A DNA stretch of 64,000 bases from an uncultured Clostridia bacterium (GCA_934772045.1 CAKVMH010000003.1:62001-126000), one strand, 5' to 3'; shown: positions 54,761 to 63,475, numbered from the stretch's first letter. Notes: a model not told the origin generated them from the sequence alone. Numbers and translations are program-made.

Positions 54761-55269
54761 AAATCACCATTCAAAAATGCAGTTATCAACTGGCATGCGT
54801 TTTGGTATGAAGTTTTTAAAATCTCATTCGTGTTTTCATCAATTGTTGAAAGCACATAGTCCGCCAAATTCATGTTTGGGTCACGCCCAATGCCTACGCG
54901 TATGCGTGGAACGTCGCCAACTTTTGCAACAATGTCGCGCATGCCGTTGTGCGTACCTGCAGAGCCAGATAAACGGAAACGAACTTTACCTTTTGGCATA
55001 TCGATGTCGTCTAAAACAATTAAAATGTCGGTCAATGCAATTTTAAAATATTTGCGCAATTCAAGCACAGCGTTGCCACTTAAATTCATGTAAGTTTGTG
55101 GCTTTGCTAAAATAAACCCGTCACCTTTTGCAATTTCTGATTGACATTTTTTTGTGCTAAATTTTAAACCATTCTGCTTTGCAAAAATGTCCACCACATT
55201 GAAACCAACATTGTGGTAAGTTTTTGCGTATTTTCCATCTGGGTTACCAAGCCCAACAATCAATTTCAT
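54739..55269 (-). CDS. pth: Peptidyl-tRNA hydrolase
   Basis: 176 residues. GLGNPDGKYAKTYHNVGFNVVD with catalytic His20, KPQTYMNLSG, LIVLDDIDMPKGKVRFR and GSAGTHNGMRDI. Releases tRNA from stalled peptidyl-tRNA. SD AAGGAG. The 3' end overlaps the start of mfd by 22 bases; the pth-mfd order is common in Bacillota. Confidence 0.96.
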   Translation of the reverse strand: MKLIVGLGNPDGKYAKTYHNVGFNVVDIFAKQNGLKFSTKKCQSEIAKGDGFILAKPQTYMNLSGNAVLELRKYFKIALTDILIVLDDIDMPKGKVRFRLSGSAGTHNGMRDIVAKVGDVPRIRVGIGRDPNMNLADYVLSTIDENTNEILKTSYQNACQLITAFLNGDLCQDTTI

Positions 55270-55639
55270 AAATTCTCCTTATACACAAACAACTCTAAAT
55301 TTGAGTGTTTATTATGATTTTAACATAATGCTAAATTTATAGTTGTTTCATCTTTTCACAATTCATTGTGTTAAGTAATATTTAATATATCTGGCCAATA
55401 GATTGTGAAAATATTAGCCAACAACAAGCAATATTAGATCAACATTAGTTGTACTATTATAACATAACATTTCATTTTTTCAATGTTTTTATTAATTTTT
55501 TTGTTGAATGCAATGTTGAATTTTAAACAATTTTAACTAATTCATAAATTTTTACTTACTTTAAATTTGTAAACTTATTGTGATATTCAAGTTTTAACAA
55601 ATTATTTAACATATTTCGTTATTTTTTTAAATTTCGATA
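55270..55639. other. AT-rich divergent spacer
   Basis: Contains no gene. ACTCTAAATTTGAGT near 55289 forms a short hairpin in the pth leader. Confidence 0.5.
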
Positions 55640-55668
55640 TTGACAACCTGTAGTTTTGGTGTTAATTT
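55640..55668 (+). promoter_or_regulatory. Promoter of the 55687 gene
   Basis: TTGACA (55640-55645), 17-base spacer ending TGT, TAATTT (55663-55668). The GTGTTAA box resembles that of the 34640 promoter, but here an SD (AAGAAGG) follows. Confidence 0.7.
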
Positions 55669-55686
55669 AAATGCAAAGAAGGTATT

Positions 55687-56403
55687 ATGAAAGAAAAACA
55701 AAAAATTTCACACAAAAGATTGTGCCGTTCGGTTTATTCATCACATGAAACACAACAAAAAGATTTACTTGAAGCAAGCATTGCAAGGGTTAAAACAAAA
55801 ATTATGAAGGGCACTGCAATCAACCCTTGCGCATACGATCAAAAAGCGTTGGGCGATTATATAATAGACAGCACTAAGCACACTTCATTTATGAATTTCC
55901 CAATGCTTATGAATGATGAAGAATATGTATTGAACCTTGCAAAGAAAAGTTTAAATCCGCTTGAGTGTGAAGACTATTTTTATCAATTTGTGAATGGTCA
56001 TTTAAAACGCAAACCAAGTTTTAGGTATAAATTTATACGCGCATTGTTTTTGAACGAGAATATCTACAAGCTGGAGGATTTAGTTGCCATTGCTGAAATG
56101 TTGAACTTAAATCCTGAAATGGAAAAAATAAAAGAGGATTTAGTTTTAAAATTAAGAGTTATTGACCGTTTAACTAAACTTCAAAACCACGAATTTGAAA
56201 AGTACACATGCTCAGGCAATGACCCAAAAGAACTTAAACAATATAAAGTTTCCCGTAATGACGAAGTTATTCAAATTCGCAACCAAATTGAAGGGGTAAA
56301 GGGCATGCTTAAATTTTTCACATGCTTAACTCAAGAAGAGTTGCTTGAAAAAACAAAATACACCACTGCCGATGGTTGGACACCTGACTTTGTTGAAACT
56401 TAA
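55687..56403 (+). CDS. Hypothetical helical protein
   Basis: 238 residues, basic, mostly helical, no signal or membrane helix; not recognised. It contains a region rich in aromatic and charged residues (CEDYFYQFVNGHLKRKPSFRY). Own promoter and own terminator; stand-alone. Confidence 0.65.
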   Translation: MKEKQKISHKRLCRSVYSSHETQQKDLLEASIARVKTKIMKGTAINPCAYDQKALGDYIIDSTKHTSFMNFPMLMNDEEYVLNLAKKSLNPLECEDYFYQFVNGHLKRKPSFRYKFIRALFLNENIYKLEDLVAIAEMLNLNPEMEKIKEDLVLKLRVIDRLTKLQNHEFEKYTCSGNDPKELKQYKVSRNDEVIQIRNQIEGVKGMLKFFTCLTQEELLEKTKYTTADGWTPDFVET

Positions 56404-56489
56404 GTTTCGTAAATATTTAAAAAATTAAACAGATATAGGAAATTTGTAAAATTTAAATAAAATTCAAAAAATAACAAAAAATTTTTAAA

Positions 56490-56514
56490 AAAACCACCAA
56501 ATGGTGGCTTTTTT
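56490..56514. terminator. Bidirectional terminator between 56403 and 56535
   Basis: CCACCA paired with TGGTGG, tiny loop, A7 before and T6 after. Confidence 0.8.
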
Positions 56515-56534
56515 ATTACAATTAACAAAAATTT

Positions 56535-57803
56535 TCAAATTTTATCCAATTCATCAATAATTGCCTGCTTGTCTATTTGTTGACCTATGAACACAAGTTT
56601 TACCATTCGGTCGCCATATTTAGGGTTCCAATCGTGGCGGAAGCGTTCGTCGTTTAAAAGCATTTGCTCAATTTGATACCTAGGCAAAGTTGCGTACCAT
56701 GGGCCATTTTCAGTTAAAACTTTTTGCTTTCCTGCTTGCTCGTAAACATAACTCATGCGTTCGTCGCCAGCAAAGTAAACTAAGCCTTTTGTGCGTATAA
56801 TTTGCTTGCCGTAATCTTTTGTTGTCCAATCTTCAAATTTTAAGCGGTCGAAAGGGCGACGGCGGTAGTACACAAATGTGCCAATGCCATATTCTTCTGT
56901 TTCGCCATGCTCGTGGTCATGATGATGTTCGTGTGAATGGTGCTCATGGTCATGCTCATCGTGGTCATGTTCGTTATGTTCATGTTCATGTTCGTGCTTG
57001 TGCTCGTCATGCTCATCGTGTTCACTCAAATGCTTATTGTGTTCGCGAGCTTCATCTGCTTCCATCACATCCGCGTCTAAGCCTGAAAACCAACCAGCAC
57101 TTGTAAGCACATTTTCCATATCGAACAAGTTGGTGTCCAAAATGTCCTTAATTTCAACATTACTGAAATCGGTTTCAATGATTTTTGCCTTTGGTTGAAT
57201 ATTTTTAATAATTTTCCTAACTTTTTCAAGTTCAACTTTGCTTACTTCACTTACTTTATTCAAAACCAAAACATCACAAAATTCAATTTGTTGTATAACC
57301 AAATTTTCAATGTCGTCTTCACTGATATCTTGCTTTGTAAGTTCGTCGCCACAGCCAAATTCTTGCACCATACGCAAAACATCAACAACGCTTACAATTG
57401 CGTCAAGTTTGCAGAAGATGGGCATGTGTTTTTGGCGGAAACTATCTGTTAAAAATGTTAAAGTTTGCGCAATAGGAATAGGCTCACAAATGCCACTTGC
57501 TTCAATAATTATGTGGTCAAATTTACGTTGCTTGATAATATCGTGTATTTGCTCAATCAAGTCTTGGCGCAAAGTGCAACATATACAACCATTTTGCAAA
57601 GCCACCAAATTTTCATCTTTTTTGCCAACAATGCCACCTTTTTCAATCAAATCGGCGTCAATATTCACTTCGCCAATGTCGTTAACAATAACGGCAACTT
57701 TGTAACCTTTTGTGTTTGTCAAAATGTGGTTAAGTAAAGTTGTTTTTCCACTTCCTAGATAGCCAGTAACTAAAGTAATAGGCACAGTTTTAAATTCTTG
57801 CAT
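56535..57803 (-). CDS. CobW/COG0523 G3E GTPase, His-rich metallochaperone
   Basis: 422 residues. Walker A GYLGSGKTT (14-22), metal-binding GCICC (72-76), switch regions IIIEASGICEP and LNKVSEV. A loop of about 50 residues (roughly 255-305) is almost only His, Asp and Glu (HDEHDEHKHEHEHEH and similar). The C-terminal CobW_C domain is about 310-422. COG0523 proteins deliver metals such as Zn to target enzymes during scarcity; the His-rich loop probably stores or collects metal. SD AAGGAGAA. A structured leader precedes it. Which metal is served is unknown. Confidence 0.92.
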   Translation of the reverse strand: MQEFKTVPITLVTGYLGSGKTTLLNHILTNTKGYKVAVIVNDIGEVNIDADLIEKGGIVGKKDENLVALQNGCICCTLRQDLIEQIHDIIKQRKFDHIIIEASGICEPIPIAQTLTFLTDSFRQKHMPIFCKLDAIVSVVDVLRMVQEFGCGDELTKQDISEDDIENLVIQQIEFCDVLVLNKVSEVSKVELEKVRKIIKNIQPKAKIIETDFSNVEIKDILDTNLFDMENVLTSAGWFSGLDADVMEADEAREHNKHLSEHDEHDEHKHEHEHEHNEHDHDEHDHEHHSHEHHHDHEHGETEEYGIGTFVYYRRRPFDRLKFEDWTTKDYGKQIIRTKGLVYFAGDERMSYVYEQAGKQKVLTENGPWYATLPRYQIEQMLLNDERFRHDWNPKYGDRMVKLVFIGQQIDKQAIIDELDKI

Positions 57804-57854
57804 GACTTCTCCTTTATACTAATTTTAATTAGATTTCATCAATTCAACATGTTC

Positions 57855-57912
57855 GTAAAAGCTTCATTCCTTGCAACAAACAATATTACGCAAAGGAATT
57901 GTCTTCTTTTAC
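57855..57912 (-). promoter_or_regulatory. Structured 5' leader of the CobW-type gene
   Basis: Nested inverted repeats: GTAAAAG (57855-57861) with CTTTTAC (57906-57912), and ATTCCTTGC (57866-57874) with GCAAAGGAAT (57890-57899, one bulge). They can form a two-part hairpin in the mRNA between promoter and SD. It matches no riboswitch I know; as double-stranded DNA it could also be a repressor site. Confidence 0.45.
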
Positions 57913-57943
57913 TTGCGGATATGCAAATTCACATCCAAGCATA

Positions 57944-57949
57944 ATTATA
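57944..57949 (-). promoter_or_regulatory. Extended -10 promoter of the CobW-type gene
   Basis: TGA directly followed by TATAAT on the minus strand; no good -35 at the right distance. Confidence 0.5.
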
Positions 57950-58287
57950 TCACATTTTGCACCAATTGATTATTAAATTTAAGATATTTTCATAAATTTT
58001 GTATACTTATTGCATTTAAAATTATTTTATCAAATTTTAATTTCTTCTTTTATTTTGGGTTTCATAAAACTTAAATTACTATTAATTCAAATTATAAAAA
58101 CATTTTAAATTTATGGCAATAAATATTAAATTAAACCATACAAAGCCAATGCAATCAAATTAATCGTTTTACAACAGCATATTTAATACTAAACTTGCGT
58201 TAGAACAAGTTTAAATAAAAATTATTTTGTTAATCCTTGACTAAATTTCCACAATGTGTTATATTAAATATCGACATCAAATAGCGT
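57950..58287. other. AT-rich spacer before the mobile element
   Basis: No gene found. Probably includes the promoter of the native tRNA-Arg whose 5' half begins at 58288. Confidence 0.5.
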
Positions 58288-58326
58288 GTCTCCTTAGTTA
58301 AATGGATATAACAGACCCCTCCTAAG
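58288..58326 (+). pseudogene. Native tRNA-Arg(CCT), 5' half only
   Basis: GTCTCCTTAGTTAAATGG through CCCTCCTAAG: acceptor 5' strand, D arm and anticodon arm of the usual Bacillota tRNA-Arg(CCT), ending after the anticodon loop. The 3' half is absent; foreign sequence TATCGACTTG follows. This marks the left junction of a mobile element that recombined in the anticodon loop. Confidence 0.8.
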
Positions 58327-58452
58327 TATCGACTTGGACATAATTAAAATCTCTAAACATCCTTAAAACACTGACAATTTGCAAGTAATCAAATTTCACA
58401 CAAAACCTAAGTTCACCAAAAGTTCACCGAACCCAAACAAAAACCCTAATAT
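58327..58452 (+). repeat. Attachment-site arm A
   Basis: About 125 bases beginning TATCGACTTGGACATAATT and ending in two direct GTTCACC repeats (58411-58417 and 58422-58428, 11 apart). It is closely similar to arm A' at 58493. The paired short repeats look like integrase arm-binding sites. Confidence 0.7.
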
Positions 58453-58492
<40 letters not shown>

Positions 58493-58618
58493 TATCGACT
58501 TGTACAAAATTAAAACCTCTAAACCTCCCTAAAACACTGATAATTTGCGATTACTTGCAACATATCAAAAACCAAAGTTCACCAAAAGTTCACCCAACCT
58601 TAATAAAAACACCTATAT
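58493..58618 (+). repeat. Attachment-site arm A'
   Basis: Begins TATCGACTTGTACAAAATT and contains the same GTTCACC pair (58577-58583 and 58588-58594, 11 apart). Directly repeats arm A with scattered differences. Confidence 0.7.
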
Positions 58619-58692
<74 letters not shown>

Positions 58693-58705
58693 CCAATTTT
58701 CAAAC

Positions 58706-58735
58706 AAAAAAGACGGCTTATTTAGTCGTCTTTTT
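58706..58735. terminator. Terminator of the TAC operon
   Basis: AAAAAGACG paired with CGTCTTTTT. It overlaps the last codons of the SecB-like gene and can also end the tRNA transcript from the other strand. Confidence 0.8.
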
Positions 58736-59123
58736 CTTCGTCTTTAAAATCGAAAGGATTAATTATTGGTAACATAATTGATGGCAACAATGCACTTGAA
58801 GTGATATTAGATACCATACTTCTTAAATACGGGAATACCATTTGTACTCCTTGTACTTTAAGGAAATTATTAATTTCTTCGACATCATCACCCTCTATTT
58901 CAAACAATCCAGTAATTCTAATTGTTAAATTTATTGGAAATCTATTTTCTGGTTCATCTTTAAATGCAACTTGCATTTCAACACCATATTCATTTTCTTT
59001 TTCTTGAACCTTGCCAAATCTTCTTGTTATATACGGTTTTACCTGAAAATTTCCGTCAGGTAAATTATTACTCGTTAAACTAATTTCATTAGTTATTATT
59101 GTCATTTTTTTAATTGTTGCCAT
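58722..59123 (-). CDS. SecB-like chaperone of a toxin-antitoxin-chaperone system
   Basis: 133 residues from ATG 59123; upstream ATGs at 59135 and 59144 are possible, with GGAGG at about 59138. SecB fold features: beta-rich N-terminal half with EYGVEMQVAFKDEPENRFPINLTIRITGLFEIEG, and the SecB C-terminal signature in FPYLRSMVSNITSSALLPSIMLPIINPFDF. Export chaperone SecB is mostly absent from Bacillota, but SecB-like proteins occur in TAC operons, where they hold the antitoxin folded. It is third in the operon toxin-antitoxin-chaperone and overlaps the antitoxin end by 14 bases. Acidic tail. Confidence 0.82.
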   Translation of the reverse strand: MATIKKMTIITNEISLTSNNLPDGNFQVKPYITRRFGKVQEKENEYGVEMQVAFKDEPENRFPINLTIRITGLFEIEGDDVEEINNFLKVQGVQMVFPYLRSMVSNITSSALLPSIMLPIINPFDFKDEEKDD

Positions 59124-59502
59124 AGTTATATACATATCCTCCATTATTTCCTGTTGCATATGATAAATTCATTACAACACTAGCGAATTGACTAACTTTC
59201 AAAATATTACTTTTTTGTTGTTCGTTTAATGCCTCTATTGAAATATTAACACATTCTGCGATCTTGATTAAAGTATTTATTTTTGGAATTATTTTAAATG
59301 TTTCAATTCTTGCTAATGCCGGTTGTTGGATGCCGCATTTTTTTGCAAGATCTCTTTGAGAAATATTTAATCTTATTCTAGCGTCTGTTATTTTTCTGAT
59401 AATACTGATAACTTTTTCAGAAGTCTCAATAGATCTTTTAGTATTTTCATTTGTCGCTTTTAAATTTTCCCATAACTGATCAATAGTTGTTAACTTCTTC
59501 AT
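59110..59502 (-). CDS. higA: HigA-like HTH antitoxin with C-terminal chaperone-addiction-like tail
   Basis: 130 residues. XRE-type HTH in about 45-95 (RLNISQRDLAKKCGIQQPALARIETFKIIPKINTLIKIAECVN). After it comes a tail of about 35 residues ending YATGNNGGYVYNYGNN, rich in Tyr, Gly and Asn, in the place where TAC antitoxins have the chaperone-addiction (ChAD) segment. The ATG overlaps the toxin stop by 4 bases (ATGA), so translation is coupled. Probably represses the operon through the palindrome at 59883. Confidence 0.85.
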   Translation of the reverse strand: MKKLTTIDQLWENLKATNENTKRSIETSEKVISIIRKITDARIRLNISQRDLAKKCGIQQPALARIETFKIIPKINTLIKIAECVNISIEALNEQQKSNILKVSQFASVVMNLSYATGNNGGYVYNYGNN

Positions 59503-59855
59503 TTTTTATACCTCTTTATAAAACTATTTTTTTCCTTTACGGCTTTATCGATTTCGCTTTTGGGTGTTTTTTGACATTTTTTCTCAAACCCATGCAACAG
59601 CACAAACATACCATCAATATGATGAAAAAAGAAAATTCGAGATGGTGATGGTCTTAACTCAAAAATTTGATCTCGCAATGGCTTAATTGCATTTTTGATT
59701 TTATTATTAAGCCCAAATCCAAGTTCTTGGAAATCTTCAAGCATAGCTTGAATTTGAGTAATATTGTCATCTTTGTGTTTTTTTGATAATTCCATCATAA
59801 ACTTTTCTATTGGTTTTGAGCCTGCAGGAGTTTCGTAGAGTACCACTTCGTACAT
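59499..59855 (-). CDS. higB: HigB-like (phage Gp49 type) RelE-superfamily toxin
   Basis: 118 residues. YEVVLYETPAGSKPIEKFM at the start, IKPLRDQIFELRPSPSRIFFFHHIDGMFVLLHGFEKK in the core and KEKNSFIKRYKK at the end: the layout of HigB/Gp49 ribosome-dependent mRNA interferases (basic and aromatic core, H-G-F-x-K-K). SD GGAG 8 bases before the ATG. First gene of the TAC operon, toxin before antitoxin as in hig loci. Confidence 0.88.
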   Translation of the reverse strand: MYEVVLYETPAGSKPIEKFMMELSKKHKDDNITQIQAMLEDFQELGFGLNNKIKNAIKPLRDQIFELRPSPSRIFFFHHIDGMFVLLHGFEKKCQKTPKSEIDKAVKEKNSFIKRYKK

Positions 59856-59882
59856 CTATAATCTCCTTATATCATATGTTTT

Positions 59883-59902
59883 TGATAACAAATTTGTTAT
59901 CA
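59883..59902. promoter_or_regulatory. Operator palindrome of the TAC operon
   Basis: Perfect 20-base palindrome TGATAACAAATTTGTTATCA, just downstream of the predicted transcription start. Likely the site where the HigA-like antitoxin represses its own operon. Confidence 0.7.
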
Positions 59903-59911
59903 TATATAAGT

Positions 59912-59939
59912 ATTATAGCACAAATTTTTAAAAATACAA
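59912..59939 (-). promoter_or_regulatory. Promoter of the TAC operon
   Basis: Minus strand TTGTAT (59934-59939), 16-base spacer, TATAAT (59912-59917). Start expected near 59905, directly before the palindrome. Confidence 0.65.
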
Positions 59940-60004
59940 CATATTTTAAAAAATATTTTAAAGTATATCACGAAAATTTGTCTATTTCAAAATTATGTGT
60001 CATT

Positions 60005-61396
60005 TTACTCAAATATCTTATTTAATATCTCGCTTGCATGGATATCACTATTCTTCAGGAAGTGGCTATAGAAGTCGCTGGTGGTTGAGGCTTTGCTGTG
60101 ACCAGCTCTGGCTGATACAGTCTTCATATCTACGCCCGCCATTAGTTGCAATGTTATGTTTGTATGGCGAAGTGAGTGGAGTGTAACGATTGTCAGTCCA
60201 GCTCTTGCGAGAGATTTCTGTAGCCATACTCGTAAGAGTCCTGGGCAAATGTCTTTGCCATCTTCTGTGCAGAATAGTCTGTCTGTGTCGCCAAGTCTAT
60301 CTCCAAGATATCTCTTTTGGTTTTGCCACCAAGCGTCGTATTCATGTAAGTATTCAATTAGTTTGTCTGGCATTGATATTGTGCGCTTTGAATTTTCTGT
60401 CTTTGGCTCTTTTGTGATAATTCCAAAGCCGTTTATGTCTTGCACAGATCTTGCAATGGTCATTGTTCTGTTTTCAAAGTCAATGTCTTTCCATTCAAGT
60501 CCTGCAAGTTCACCACGTCTTATACCCATAAAGAGTGCTATCAGCAAGGCAATTTTCCATCTTGGATTGTCTAGTTTATCTAGATACACAGCTAGTTGTT
60601 TTGCCTCTTTGTCATTAAGAATCTTAACTTCTTTTTTATGCCCTTGAATTGGTGCAATGTAGTCACGGGATGCAAAGTTGTGTTCAACCAATCTTTGTCT
60701 TTTTGCATCGGCTAGAATTGTTGCCAATGTTCGCTTAAGTTTTAGTATAGTTTCTTTTGCGTACGGACGACTAATTACTTTAACACCAAACCACTCATCA
60801 AAGTTTAAGTTGAGTGCACTACATATTGTTTTGGCGCTATCAATTCTTATACCGTTGCCGACTGTAGCTGAATAATAAATTGACCTGGAAATGCCACTAT
60901 TTCTAGTAGCATCAACCAGTTTTATGCAGTGAGATTTTAGATACTGAGTTAAATCTCGTTTGAGGATAGCATATCTTTGTTCATATTTCTTTGCCATCAT
61001 TTCATCTAGGAAACCTTGCACCATGACTGGTGTTATTTGGTTGAGTTTAATATTTCCAAAGTATGCCTCAAACTTTCTAATATTATCTTTGCCTTTTATG
61101 TAATAATTTAACGATCTAGTGTTTTTAATCTTTTCTAGCCACTTATTGGCATAATCTATGAAAGTTATGTCATTATCCACTGCAAGCATACCATTTAGTT
61201 GCTTTTTAAACTTATCTTCAAAATCTAAGCAAACTCTTTGTAACTCCTTCTTGGCCTGAATTTCTGTTAATTCGTTTGGTTTTCTCCAACACATTGATTT
61301 CGCCACAAATTGTCCAGTTCTTAGGTCTTTTGCTTTTACTTGTATTCTATATGATATTGATCCATCATTTAGCTTTTTCTTTCTAACGCAAGCCAT
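60005..61396 (-). CDS. int: Tyrosine-type site-specific integrase with internal HTH-like insertion
   Basis: 463 residues, larger than the roughly 390-400 of Tn916-type integrases. N-terminal AP2-like arm-binding domain (about 1-60, NDGSISYRIQVKAKDLRTGQFV), core-binding domain from about 68, and catalytic domain with Arg in MGIRRGELAGLEW, KTENSKRTISMP, HSLRHTN, ARAGHSKASTT and the Tyr in FYSHF. Between about 145 and 200 is an extra XRE-like stretch (DATRNSGISRSIYYSATVGNG and SAKTICSALNLNFDEWF) not found in typical members. SD AAGGAGAAA. Presumably integrates the element at tRNA-Arg; the xis gene lies directly upstream. Confidence 0.92.
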   Translation of the reverse strand: MACVRKKKLNDGSISYRIQVKAKDLRTGQFVAKSMCWRKPNELTEIQAKKELQRVCLDFEDKFKKQLNGMLAVDNDITFIDYANKWLEKIKNTRSLNYYIKGKDNIRKFEAYFGNIKLNQITPVMVQGFLDEMMAKKYEQRYAILKRDLTQYLKSHCIKLVDATRNSGISRSIYYSATVGNGIRIDSAKTICSALNLNFDEWFGVKVISRPYAKETILKLKRTLATILADAKRQRLVEHNFASRDYIAPIQGHKKEVKILNDKEAKQLAVYLDKLDNPRWKIALLIALFMGIRRGELAGLEWKDIDFENRTMTIARSVQDINGFGIITKEPKTENSKRTISMPDKLIEYLHEYDAWWQNQKRYLGDRLGDTDRLFCTEDGKDICPGLLRVWLQKSLARAGLTIVTLHSLRHTNITLQLMAGVDMKTVSARAGHSKASTTSDFYSHFLKNSDIHASEILNKIFE

Positions 61397-61409
61397 TTTA
61401 TTTCTCCTT

Positions 61410-61628
61410 TTATCTAATAATTACTTGTTCCATTGGTAGTTCATAATCTTTGCTCTGCAAGAAGGTAAGCAGTGAATCGTAGTCAATTAATACTTTCTTT
61501 CCAGTTTTAATTGATCTAATTTTGTATCCATCTGCCAACTTTCTTATTAAGAATTCACTTAGTCCAGTGTTTGGATCTTCTTGTTTAATCATTTGTAATG
61601 TTTCTTTAATTGTTCTTATTCTTTGCAT
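61410..61628 (-). CDS. xis: Excisionase-like DNA-binding protein
   Basis: 72 residues from ATG 61628 (SD GGAGGAA; frame to 61649 not needed). A winged-helix Tn916-Xis/MerR-like protein: IKQEDPNTGLSEFLIRKLADG, IRSIKTGKKVLIDYDSLLTFL. Lies 13 bases before int on the same strand, the usual xis-int order, and should steer the integrase toward excision. Confidence 0.8.
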   Translation of the reverse strand: MQRIRTIKETLQMIKQEDPNTGLSEFLIRKLADGYKIRSIKTGKKVLIDYDSLLTFLQSKDYELPMEQVIIR

Positions 61629-62119
61629 TGTTCCTCCAGGTGCTGTCACTACCTAGACTTGTATTCTTATGCGAAACAAAAAGTACCGCAAAAGAATACA
61701 CAAGTCCAGTGAAACAGCGAAATATATTCAAAATTAAACTTTGTATCTTTGAATTCTTTTTTGCTTTGTTTCTGTTTATCTTTGTTATTTTGGTCAAAAT
61801 CGTGCCTTCTTTGATTTTTTAGCAGTCCACTTGATAAAATTTATCCAAGTCAAGATTTATCGCTCCTAAAACTTGAAATGACGGCTTATGTTTTCACAAA
61901 ATTGCCGACTGAAATATTACATGTTTGAACTATTTTGAATTAGACTTGATTATTTTTGATTTATATTTTGAAATCAAAAGGCACAAAAAGCCTTTATTTT
62001 CTTAACTTTTTAATAAAATTTTGAAAACTTTTTTGATTTTTGATTATGCGAAAATTTGCGTGCGACTGCCTGTCCGCTTATCAAGAACCTTTGGCTAGAG
62101 ATTTGACCGCCCCTGGGGG
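61629..62119. other. Non-coding stretch upstream of xis
   Basis: About 490 bases with only short unsupported frames. Probably holds the promoter of xis-int and the end of the replication-gene transcript. Confidence 0.5.
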
Positions 62120-62782
62120 TTATTTGCCCACAAGTTCTTTAATTGTTTCATCAAAAGCATTTTTGAACTTTTGACCATATTCTTTGGCAAGAATTCTAAT
62201 GTTAGTTACATCAAATAGGATATATTTATCTGTAATTTCATCTATGAACACTTTATCTTCAATAAAACCTCTATAAAGTGTTTCTCCAAAGTGTGCTCTA
62301 AGTTTAGCTAAAAGAGTGTTGTAAAGATTGTTTTTATCCAAATCTTTCACGCGCGCGTTATCATGTATTATTTTAATTTTTTTAATATCATAATAATTTA
62401 TTGTCAGCAGTCCATTGCCTGCATCATTGAAGCCAATTACCGATAGGTCAAAACCAGTAGGTAACTTGTTGCCGAATAACACATCAAAATCTACTTCAAG
62501 ATACATTTCTCTTTTAAGTTCGGAAAGTCTGTTTAAGATGCCAAGTTTTTCGAGTTTTGTTATGATATTTCTAATTTGTCTTTCCTTAATGCCTAGTATT
62601 GGCAAATCATCTATTATCTTCTTGTAAGTTAGTTTGAAATACCACTTGCCATCAAGTCTTTTGCTTCTCATATTTCCACTGCTAATAAATTGTTCGATGT
62701 GATCGAGTAGTAGGATCTCTTTAAGATTTAATCCCAGTCTAAGTAATGTATCTTGCGGAAAGTTAAATATTTTTGGTCGCAT
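62120..62782 (-). CDS. DnaD-like / phage replisome-organiser-type replication protein
   Basis: 220 residues. N-terminal winged-helix domain (about 10-105: LNLKEILLLDHIEQFI, YKKIIDDLPILGIKERQIRNIITKLEKLGILNRL) as in replisome organisers and DnaD-like initiators of phages and integrative elements. The remaining 110 residues (LLAKLRAHFGETLYRGFIEDKVFIDEITDKYILFDVTN) are like the C-terminal DnaA-N/plasmid Rep-type segment. It suggests the element replicates after excision. Confidence 0.75.
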   Translation of the reverse strand: MRPKIFNFPQDTLLRLGLNLKEILLLDHIEQFISSGNMRSKRLDGKWYFKLTYKKIIDDLPILGIKERQIRNIITKLEKLGILNRLSELKREMYLEVDFDVLFGNKLPTGFDLSVIGFNDAGNGLLTINYYDIKKIKIIHDNARVKDLDKNNLYNTLLAKLRAHFGETLYRGFIEDKVFIDEITDKYILFDVTNIRILAKEYGQKFKNAFDETIKELVGK

Positions 62783-63475
62783 AGATCACATGCTCCTTTT
62801 GTATGATTTTTGTTTTCATTTTATCTCCTTGTTTTAGATTTTTTGCATTCACAAAGATTGATCAATTCTTTGCTTTAGCATATATTTTAACGAAGTCTGC
62901 AGTCCTTCGGTAAAACCTGGTTTAGTGAAAAATAGGTGAGAGTGTTTAGCTTTAACTACTTTTCGATGTAATTTTAGCAACCCCGCCAGTTCACCACTTG
63001 ACCTAGCGGGAATCATTTTTAAGAAAATTTTAACAATCTCGTTGCGCCACCATTTGGTGTAATGGAACAAATTTTTCAAAAATATCTCAATTTTTTCAAT
63101 ATAACAACATTTGTCATATCGGAATTACTTTCTAAATAAATCTTATTTAAGTTCGTTTTTCAAACACTTTGCACATCGCAAGCAAGTTTTTATAATCTTT
63201 CGCTCCTTTTATTTAATCTAACATTGTCAATAGCCCACCATTTGAACCATTGAGATAAATTTTGCCTACATTTTAATAAACCCACACAGACACCATTTGC
63301 CCACACGGAAAGTATTTTTTTCTTTTTTATTTTAAAACCCCCGTTGTAAACACATTTTTGACATCGGGAATTTTTTTTGATTTTTATACCAAAATTTTAC
63401 CAGGTAGGGTATATCGCTATTTGATATATTTAAAATATTTTTTTAAAATTGTAGTTTTTAAATTCATCTATTTGA
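62783..63475. other. Possible origin region of the element; no firm gene
   Basis: CACCATTTG occurs three times (63048-63056, 63236-63244, 63291-63299) and CCCACAC twice around the last copy. An open frame of 76 codons on the minus strand (62849-63079, beginning at TTG) contains MIPARSSGELAGLLKLHRKVV, but it has no ATG with SD, so I do not call it a gene. Confidence 0.4.

Noticed and set aside
62849..63079. Small gene on the minus strand of the mobile element
   Set aside because: Starts only at TTG, has no SD, and overlaps a region with repeat-type sequence. Kept only as an unsupported frame in the spacer entry.
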